Below, piece after piece: positions 58,711-64,000 of a DNA stretch of 64,000 nucleotides; position 1 is the stretch's first letter; the number at the start of each line of letters is the position of its first letter. The translations under genes were made by a program, and so were the position numbers. Source of the DNA: Dehalococcoidia bacterium (lineage in GTDB: Bacteria; Chloroflexota; Dehalococcoidia; Bin125); contig JAJDTU010000009.1 in NCBI GenBank assembly GCA_022826965.1, forward strand, positions 62,001 through 126,000, written 5' to 3'. The notes beneath the pieces are model-generated. The model did no database searches and was not told where the DNA came from. It saw only the letters and a list, made by a program, of their open reading frames with translations.

Positions 58711-59874
58711 ATGAGCGGCAACGGACACAGCGAGAAGAAGGACCCCGTCCTCGTTATCGTCCAGCTTTCGGGCGGCAACGACTTCATGAACACCCTGGTG
58801 CCGTACACCCAGGGTCACTACTACGACGCGCGGCCGCTGGTCGGCGTCCCTCAGGACGAGGTGATGCCGATCAACGATGAGCTGGGCTTCAACCCTGCCG
58901 CCGAGCGCATGAAGAAGATGTACGACAACGGCGATGTCGCGGTGATCCAGGGCGTCGGATATCCGAACGCTTCACGCTCGCACTTCCGCGGCATGGACAT
59001 CATGCACACGTGCGAGCCGGACCGGATCTCGACCGAGGGCTGGGTGGCGAAGCTGATCCAGCGGCTCGACCCGGACTCGGAGAATCCGCTGACCGGAATC
59101 AACATCGGCCGCGGCCTGCCGCGCGCGATGGCGATGGCGGGTGTGACGGCGACCTCGGTCGGCGACCTCGACAACTATGGTCTGATGCCCGACATCCAGG
59201 CCGAGGAAGACCGCAACCGCGACCTCGAGATCTTCAAGCGGATGTACACGCCGGCGATCGGCGCGGGCATGGTCATGGACTATCTGCGCCAGACCGGGAT
59301 CGACTCGCTGGCCGGCGCCGACATGCTGGCTCCGGTTCCGGGCATGTACGAATCATCGGTCGAGTACGGCTCGAACCCGATCGCGAAGGCGCTGCGCGAC
59401 GTGGCCCGGATCCACACGGCGGGTCTGGGCGCCCGGGTCTTCTACACGAACCACATCGGCTACGACACACACTCGCACCAGCCGCCGGTTCACCCGGGGC
59501 TGCTGCGCGACATGACGGGCGCGCTGGACGACTTCCTGACCGACCTGCGCGAGCACGACGCGGCCGAAGAGGTCGCGGTTCTCGTCTTCACCGAGTTCGG
59601 GCGGCGGATGAAGGACAACGGGTCGGGCACCGACCACGGTTCCGGCGGCGGCTCCTTCATCATCGGCGAGCACGTCGAGGGCGGTCTCTACGCCGAGTAC
59701 CCGTCGGTCGACCCGAAGGACTGGCTGAACGGCGAGGACCTGCAGCACACGATCGACTTCCGCGGGATCTACGGCACGATGCTCGAGCAGTGGATGGGCG
59801 TCGAGCCGGAGGAGATCGTGGTCGGCGAGTTCGAGCAGGTGCGCCCGTTCAAGCAGACGATGCTGTCGAACTAG
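58711..59874 (+). CDS. DUF1501 family protein
   Basis: This 387-residue protein is a sulfatase-like DUF1501 member: LVIVQLSGGNDFMNTLVPY, GVGYPNASRSHFRGMDIMHT, and VLVFTEFGRRMKDNGSGTDHGSGGGSFIIGEHV with probable metal ligands. Many DUF1501 proteins carry a Tat signal; none is seen here, so it may be cytoplasmic together with its DUF1800 partner. A longer frame upstream starts inside a repeat and is not preferred. Confidence 0.88.
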   Translation: MSGNGHSEKKDPVLVIVQLSGGNDFMNTLVPYTQGHYYDARPLVGVPQDEVMPINDELGFNPAAERMKKMYDNGDVAVIQGVGYPNASRSHFRGMDIMHTCEPDRISTEGWVAKLIQRLDPDSENPLTGINIGRGLPRAMAMAGVTATSVGDLDNYGLMPDIQAEEDRNRDLEIFKRMYTPAIGAGMVMDYLRQTGIDSLAGADMLAPVPGMYESSVEYGSNPIAKALRDVARIHTAGLGARVFYTNHIGYDTHSHQPPVHPGLLRDMTGALDDFLTDLREHDAAEEVAVLVFTEFGRRMKDNGSGTDHGSGGGSFIIGEHVEGGLYAEYPSVDPKDWLNGEDLQHTIDFRGIYGTMLEQWMGVEPEEIVVGEFEQVRPFKQTMLSN

Positions 59875-59877
59875 GAG

Positions 59878-59911
59878 ACCCTCACCCTCTCTCTCTCTCT
59901 GAGGGAGAGGG
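59878..59911 (+). repeat. R2 palindromic repeat after DUF1501 gene
   Basis: CCCTCACCCTCTCTCTCTCTCTGAGGGAGAGGG, with an expanded CT run in the loop. Confidence 0.6.
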
Positions 59912-59941
59912 ATCGGAGTGGCGAGAACCGTCGGCAGTGGA

Positions 59942-59982
59942 CCCCCTCAGTCGCTGCGCGACAGCTCCCCCAGAGGGGGAGC
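59942..59982 (+). repeat. R1 palindromic repeat, copy 6
   Basis: CCCCCTCA, GTCGC-TGC-GCGAC, then GCTCCCCC-AGA-GGGGGAGC. It has the same two-hairpin plan as copies 1-5, with G-C at the fourth stem pair. Confidence 0.8.
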
Positions 59983-60009
59983 AAATTGAGAACCTGCAGG
60001 AGGACTCAG

Positions 60010-61032
60010 ATGGCTTTCCCACATGCAATGCTGCGCTGCGGCTACCCCTATGAGCGCGTGCTCGGCATGCGACGCGTGACGACGTTCCCGGTTGACGTCG
60101 CGGTCGGCGACGATCGCATCTATGTGGTCGGCCGGACCGAGTTGGGCGTCGGCGGGAACATCCGGATGGTCTCGTTGAAGTACGACGACGAGCTCGGCGA
60201 CGACCTGACGCACGGCGACCTGGGCACGATGGCCGACACCGGTCACCTGTGGCCGGTCGGACTGCTGCGCACCGACGATGGCAACCTGCACGTCCTGGAT
60301 GAAGGCAACCACAACATCACGACGTACTCGCCCGAAGGCGAGAAGCTCAACCAGTGGGGCGAGCACGGTTCGGCTGAGGGTCAACTCGACCGTCCGTCGG
60401 GTTTTGCCTTCGACGCGGAGGGCAACGTCTGGGTCGTGGACACGCAGAACCACAGGATCCAGCAGTTCTCGTCGGACGGGGAGTACATCGGCGGTTTCGG
60501 CGAGTTCGGCGAGGCGCCGGGCCAGTTCAACATGCCGTGGGGGATCACCTTCGACTCCGAGGGCAACGTGTACATCTCCGACTGGCGCAACGACCGGGTG
60601 CAGAAGCTGACGGCGTCGGGCGAGCACATCATGGACTTCGGCACGCGACCGGGCTACGAAGTGGTTAGGCCCTGCGGCGTCGCGGTTGACGAGCATGGCG
60701 ACCTGTACATCGCGGAACGCAACAAGCATCGCGTCGTGATGTACGACCACCGGGGCCGCTACGTGGAGTCGTTCTACGGCGCAGCGACGCTGGGTCGGAT
60801 GGGTCGCGAATACATTCGCGCCAACCAGAAGACGCTGCGTCTGCGGGAGATGACATCGCTGGAAGAGCAGAAGCTGCTGCGCTTCCCGCAGGGCGTGCGC
60901 TACCACGAGGGTCGGCTGTACGTCTGTGACTTCGGCAGCCACCGGGTGCAAATCTTCAAGAAGGACGCGGAAGCGCTGTCCGAGAAGCAGATCATGGCCG
61001 AGCTGCGGGCTCCGACGCTGTCGACGACGTAG
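60010..61032 (+). CDS. NHL-repeat beta-propeller protein
   Basis: This 340-residue protein has about six NHL repeats, e.g. PSGFAFDAEGNVWVVDTQNHRIQQFSSDG, PWGITFDSEGNVYISDWRNDRVQKLTASG and PCGVAVDEHGDLYIAERNKHRVVMYD. It has no signal peptide. NHL propellers bind proteins, peptides or RNA; the target is unknown. GGAGG lies 6 bases before the ATG. It follows the DUF1501 gene and two repeats. Confidence 0.85.
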   Translation: MAFPHAMLRCGYPYERVLGMRRVTTFPVDVAVGDDRIYVVGRTELGVGGNIRMVSLKYDDELGDDLTHGDLGTMADTGHLWPVGLLRTDDGNLHVLDEGNHNITTYSPEGEKLNQWGEHGSAEGQLDRPSGFAFDAEGNVWVVDTQNHRIQQFSSDGEYIGGFGEFGEAPGQFNMPWGITFDSEGNVYISDWRNDRVQKLTASGEHIMDFGTRPGYEVVRPCGVAVDEHGDLYIAERNKHRVVMYDHRGRYVESFYGAATLGRMGREYIRANQKTLRLREMTSLEEQKLLRFPQGVRYHEGRLYVCDFGSHRVQIFKKDAEALSEKQIMAELRAPTLSTT

Positions 61033-61102
61033 GTCGGGCTCGATTGGGCGCGAGGGAACTGCGAATCGGAAGGTTGATCGTTCCTGAAGCAGCGGACTGC
61101 GG

Positions 61103-61138
61103 ACCCTCACCCTAGCCCTCTCCCAGAGGGAGAGGGGA
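61103..61138 (+). repeat. R2 palindromic repeat before NTase gene
   Basis: CCCTCACCCTAG then CCCTCTCCC-AGA-GGGAGAGGGG, a perfect 9-bp stem, ending about 18 bases before the GTG start. Confidence 0.75.
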
Positions 61139-61155
61139 CATGAGGAACTGACATC

Positions 61156-61494
61156 GTGCCGATGGTGTTCGGTTTCGCCACGCATCGCCGTCAGCAGCTT
61201 GAGGCGGAATTTCTGCGCATTGCCGGGTCGATGCGGCAGCTCGGCGCGGAACGGTTCTGGCTGGCCGGGGACCTGGCGCGCAACGCGGTCGGACCCGAGT
61301 CCGAGCTTGAGTTGTTGCTCGTGCACGAGACCGAGCGGCCGTTTCATCGTCGCTCGGATTTCTTCCAGACGCATCTGCGACCGCAGGTCGGGACGTCGTT
61401 CATCGTCTACACGCCGGACGAGTTCGCAGAACTGTGCGAAACGGATCGCGTGATCGTCGAAGCGACGCGGCTCAGTGATGCGGTGATCGTGTGA
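61156..61494 (+). CDS. Degenerate MNT-type nucleotidyltransferase
   Basis: This 112-residue protein resembles the small nucleotidyltransferases that pair with HEPN proteins. The fold segment is FWLAGDLARNAVGPESELELLLV. The canonical GS is GD and the two catalytic Asp (DxD) are replaced by Glu (ELE). It may thus be inactive or use Glu for metal binding. It starts with GTG and overlaps the HEPN gene as GTGA, so the pair is clearly co-translated. Confidence 0.72.
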   Translation: MPMVFGFATHRRQQLEAEFLRIAGSMRQLGAERFWLAGDLARNAVGPESELELLLVHETERPFHRRSDFFQTHLRPQVGTSFIVYTPDEFAELCETDRVIVEATRLSDAVIV

Positions 61495-61901
61495 GCGCGC
61501 GGGCGGAATCGGAGCGTTGGCTGGCGCAGGCGCGACACGACCTCGAGGCGGCCGAGCACGCGGCGTCGGGGGACTTCCATGCGCTGGCCTGCTTTCTCTG
61601 TCAGCAGGCGGGGGAGAAGGCGGTCGCGGGCTACCTGTTCGCCCGGGGGGCCGATCATGTCTGGGGACACGCGCTCGCCGACCTGTGCGAGGACGCGATG
61701 CAGTTCGACACGTCGTTCGACGTGATCAAGACGGTGGCGATGCTGCTGGACAAGTATCACCATCCGACGCGCTATCCGACCGGCCTGCCCGGCGGTGTGC
61801 CTCACGATGTCTACGACCAGGTCGACTCGGCTCGCGCGGCTGAGATCGCGGGGGACGTGATCGAGTTCGTCTCGACCAAGCTCAGTTCTCTTGAATCGTG
61901 A
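61491..61901 (+). CDS. HEPN-domain protein
   Basis: This 136-residue helical protein matches the PF05168-type HEPN domain: WLAQARHDLEAAEHAASGDFHALACFLCQQAGEKAVAGYLFARG, a HALADLCED helix, and KYHHPTRYPTGLPGGVPHDVYDQVDSARAAEIAGDVIEFV. The RX4-6HXY toxin motif is not evident. With the NTase before it this is a HEPN-MNT module, which in known cases acts in toxin-antitoxin or phage defence. It overlaps the next gene as GTGA. Confidence 0.85.
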   Translation: MSARAESERWLAQARHDLEAAEHAASGDFHALACFLCQQAGEKAVAGYLFARGADHVWGHALADLCEDAMQFDTSFDVIKTVAMLLDKYHHPTRYPTGLPGGVPHDVYDQVDSARAAEIAGDVIEFVSTKLSSLES

Positions 61902-62191
61902 TCCAGTTCCGTCATGTCCGACTGAACGAGTACGACTGCGCCATGCTGGCGGATTTGATGGCGTTGCAGGATCCGCCGGATCCGACGCTGATCGTGGTGG
62001 AGGACGCTGTCGGGGCGGAGGGGTTGGTGTTCCGACCAGCGCTGCGGCACCAGGGGTATCACCCGGGGGTGCTGGCCAAGCTGGCGGAGCACGGACTGGT
62101 TGATCTGACTCATATCGGTGAGTCGGCGTACCGGGTGTACGTGACTCCGGTCGGTCGGGACTGCTTTGACGATATGTGCGGCTTGACCTGA
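61898..62191 (+). CDS. Uncharacterised 97-residue protein, possible winged helix
   Basis: I do not recognise the family. The C-terminal half (GVLAKLAEHGLVDLTHIGESAYRVYVTPVGRDCFDDM) looks like a winged-helix fold with its wing strands. The GTG start overlaps the HEPN stop, so it is a third member of the coupled HEPN-MNT unit and could be its regulator. Confidence 0.6.
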   Translation: MIQFRHVRLNEYDCAMLADLMALQDPPDPTLIVVEDAVGAEGLVFRPALRHQGYHPGVLAKLAEHGLVDLTHIGESAYRVYVTPVGRDCFDDMCGLT

Positions 62192-62196
62192 GCATT

Positions 62197-63135
62197 ATGC
62201 CCGGGACACGCGCCGAACCGGATCTGCCTCGTCCGCTCTCGCCGCAGCGGTTGGGGGCGATACGCAAGCGTCTACTGGCGTGGTACGCCGAGCACGAGCA
62301 ACCGTTCCCGTGGCGGAACGCTCGCGACCCATACGCGGCGCTCGTGGCCGCAGTGGCGGCCCAGCAGACGCAGATGTCCCGCGTGCTGCAGATCTACGAT
62401 CGCTGGATGGCGGCGTTTCCCACGATCCGGGATCTCGCCGAAGCCTCGGACGCGGACGCGATTCGGGTGTGGGGTCGGGCCGGCTATCCACGGCGAGCCG
62501 TGTACCTACACCGCACCGCGCAGATCGTTTGTGAACACTACAACGGCCGGCTGCCGAGCGAGCGGACGTTACTGGAATCGCTGCCCGGGGTCGGCCCGTT
62601 CACGGCGGCGATTGTACTCAACTTTGGACATGGCATCGATGCGGCGGCGGTCGACACGAACATTGTTCGGGTGCTGGGACGCCTGTTGTTTGGTGATTTA
62701 CAACCTGCAATCGACACGCCGAGCGGTGACATCCGATGGGCGGCGGAGCGACTGTTACCAGATAGACAAGCAACTCGCTGGAATCCTGCGTTGATGGACT
62801 TCGGCGCGTCAATCTGCAGCCCGACTCCTAAGTGTGAGCTCTGTCCACTCGCAACGCTTTGCGTCGCGGAGCCAAAGTTCGGCGCGGGGCAGCGGCCCGC
62901 CGCAGCACGCGCCCAGGGTCCGTTCACGGGCTCGCAACGGGAGCTACGCGGGATGATCCTTTCACTGTTGCGAGCGTCGGACGCGCCGCTAACGCGCTCA
63001 TCAGTCATTGAACATGTCGCTCGTGAGGCACGGGTCAAGCAATCACGCGTTCTCTTATCAGAACGTTCATTGATCGAGGATCGATTGATCAGGCGAATCG
63101 ATCATATGCTCACCCTTGGTTCGAGTGACATTTGA
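62197..63135 (+). CDS. MutY-like HhH-GPD protein lacking the catalytic Glu
   Basis: This 312-residue protein is closest to the A/G-specific adenine glycosylase MutY: PFPWRNARDPYAALV, QQTQMSRVLQIYDRW, the helix-hairpin-helix LPGVGPFTA (129-137), and Asp153 in VDTNIVRVLGRLL. Four Cys (207, 213, 216, 222) would hold the 4Fe-4S cluster, spaced 5-2-5 rather than 6-2-5. The residue aligned with the catalytic Glu of MutY (before xMLQQT) is Ala52. The NUDIX-like C-terminal domain is replaced by about 80 residues that look like a winged helix. It may bind DNA without cutting, or act as a different glycosylase. Confidence 0.82.
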   Translation: MPGTRAEPDLPRPLSPQRLGAIRKRLLAWYAEHEQPFPWRNARDPYAALVAAVAAQQTQMSRVLQIYDRWMAAFPTIRDLAEASDADAIRVWGRAGYPRRAVYLHRTAQIVCEHYNGRLPSERTLLESLPGVGPFTAAIVLNFGHGIDAAAVDTNIVRVLGRLLFGDLQPAIDTPSGDIRWAAERLLPDRQATRWNPALMDFGASICSPTPKCELCPLATLCVAEPKFGAGQRPAAARAQGPFTGSQRELRGMILSLLRASDAPLTRSSVIEHVAREARVKQSRVLLSERSLIEDRLIRRIDHMLTLGSSDI

Positions 63136-63253
63136 CGGATGCGCCTAACAAGTGCATATACTGAGTTCGCCGCTGGAAGGTACATGAGGCCGTCACGAAG
63201 TCAAATCACATACGTCCGTTTGGCATTGTGCCGGAGGGAGAGGAATCGCAGAC

Positions 63254-63763
63254 ATGGCTGACACATTTGCGGGGCAACTGCAGTCCGAGCTGGCGGCCAT
63301 CCAGACGGAGATCGACCGCCTGGAGAACAAGCGCCGGCTGATCCAGGAGTTACTGAGTAACGAGTCATCGGGCGCCGCACCCAGCGCGCCTCGGCCGGCG
63401 CGGCGTCGAGCCACTCGACGGACGACGGGCGGCGCCAAGCGCACACGTCGCCCGCGCGGCCTGATTACGGGCAAGGTTCGGGAGTTCCTCGGTGCGCAGA
63501 GCGGGCCGGTACACGCGACGGAGATCCTCGCCTTCCTGGAGAAGAACGATGCTGCGCCGCAGTCAGCCAAGCCCATGCCGACCTTGCAGTCGACGCTGCA
63601 ACGAATGAAGGAAATGGGCGAGATCGAGAACAACGGACGCAACCGTTGGTCGCTGCTCGCCGGAGGAGGCGGATCAAGTCCGGCTCCAGCCCCACGATCG
63701 GACGCGCCTCCGGTGGTCACGTCAACGACGACATTCGGTACGCGTCCAGGAGGTAGCCAGTAG
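63254..63763 (+). CDS. Coiled-coil, basic linker and winged-helix protein
   Basis: This 169-residue protein is of unknown family. Residues 1-35 form a coiled coil (LQSELAAIQTEIDRLENKRRLIQELL). Residues 42-72 are very basic, Arg- and Ala-rich. Residues 72-135 look like a winged-helix domain (GKVREFLGAQSGPVHATEILAFLEKND, STLQRMKEMGEIENNGRNRWSL). The plan recalls nucleoid-associated or Lsr2/H1-like proteins; DNA binding is likely, specific role unknown. An AGAGG lies about 11 bases upstream of the ATG. Confidence 0.65.
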   Translation: MADTFAGQLQSELAAIQTEIDRLENKRRLIQELLSNESSGAAPSAPRPARRRATRRTTGGAKRTRRPRGLITGKVREFLGAQSGPVHATEILAFLEKNDAAPQSAKPMPTLQSTLQRMKEMGEIENNGRNRWSLLAGGGGSSPAPAPRSDAPPVVTSTTTFGTRPGGSQ

Positions 63764-63881
63764 CGGCGGCCGGTCGCGACCGGAGGTCGCGCGGTAGAAT
63801 AGGTTCAGTCATTGGCGCCGTGGTCAACGCTGTTTGCACCGGACGACGCGACGTCTACACGCTCTGAAGGGCAGTCAGGTT

Positions 63882-64000
63882 ATGTTGTTTGAGCTTCGCC
63901 AGTACACGATCAACGAAGGACGGCGGGAAGATTTCGTCCGCTTGATGGAGGAGCAGATCATTCCCTTCCAGGTATCGAAGGGTATGACGATCCTCGGGTC
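63882..64000 (+). CDS. NIPSNAP-like protein, 5' part only
   Basis: The first 39 codons are visible (MLFELRQYTINEGRREDFVRLMEEQIIPFQ...). The start with a LxELRxYxxxxGxxxxF pattern is typical of the NIPSNAP dimeric ferredoxin-like fold. The gene runs off the right edge. A TAGAAT -10-like element lies at about 63795-63800. Confidence 0.75.
   Translation, partial: MLFELRQYTINEGRREDFVRLMEEQIIPFQVSKGMTILG

Noticed and set aside
37332-61138. Repeats as a CRISPR array
   Set aside because: Copies are kilobases apart with no regular spacers and no cas genes.

Overview
The window is about 64 kb of high-GC bacterial chromosome. It holds a complete-looking division and cell-wall (dcw) cluster that includes ftsA, a single-chain acyl-CoA carboxylase, a two-domain family III CoA-transferase, an enolase-superfamily dehydratase and a DUF1800/DUF1501 pair. 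Together these suggest a peptidoglycan-making member of the Chloroflexota, perhaps of the SAR202/Dehalococcoidia type. This placement is inference from gene content; there is no rRNA here to confirm it.

Layout. (1) 1-2.5 kb, minus: a phospholipase C-like gene, hisD and the 5' part of hisC, all overlapping. (2) 2.6-4.3 kb, plus: nfeD and a DUF1801 gene. (3) 4.3-22.8 kb, minus: mraZ-rsmH-(structured 400-bp stretch or ORF)-ftsL-ftsI-murF-mraY-murD-ftsW-murG-murC-murB-ddl-ftsQ-ftsA-ftsZ-trmD-rplS. Nearly all junctions overlap by 1-11 bases, so the cluster is probably translationally coupled. murE is missing from its usual place, and trmD-rplS have been joined to the end. (4) 22.8-23.1 kb: divergent control region with two MraZ boxes and a cluster of DnaA-box-like 9-mers. 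(5) 23.1-32.0 kb, plus: mogA/moaB, a TIGR03960-type radical SAM gene, yggS-proC-yggT, recA-recX with a possible SOS operator, rny, a PHP phosphoesterase and fabZ. (6) 32.0-32.5 kb: a small tail-anchored protein and tRNA-Asp(GTC). (7) 32.5-64 kb: an accessory, catabolic half. It carries the carboxylase, CoA-transferase, GMC oxidoreductase, MFS pump, DUF35 plus thiolase-like pair, two serine beta-lactamase-fold proteins, a haloalkane dehalogenase-like hydrolase, parDE, a GalD-like dehydratase, a VWA lipoprotein, a ThuA protein, an unrecognised 582-aa protein, DUF1800/DUF1501/NHL genes, HEPN genes, a MutY-like protein lacking the catalytic Glu, and the start of a NIPSNAP gene.

The most unusual signals are in or next to the accessory half. 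Six copies of a two-hairpin palindromic repeat are scattered over 37-60 kb. The fourth base of the first stem is seen as A, C, T and G, each with its matching partner, which is the pattern expected if the structure is selected. One copy is translated in frame inside the CoA-transferase linker. Two paralogous small genes (40.4 and 50.1-50.4 kb, opposite strands) of an unrecognised family share start, end, a T-rich 3' flank and in-frame palindromes. In the dcw cluster, the rsmH-ftsL gap holds several strong hairpins and a 30-bp near-perfect inverted repeat, yet is also spanned by an ORF that overlaps both neighbours.

Hand-sampled base counts suggest the plus strand is C-rich from about 5 to 42 kb and G-rich from about 46 to 61 kb whichever strand is coding, so a skew switch lies near 42-46 kb. 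No dnaA, dnaN or parAB is visible there, so an old rearrangement boundary is as likely as an origin. No CRISPR array, insertion sequence or rRNA gene was seen.
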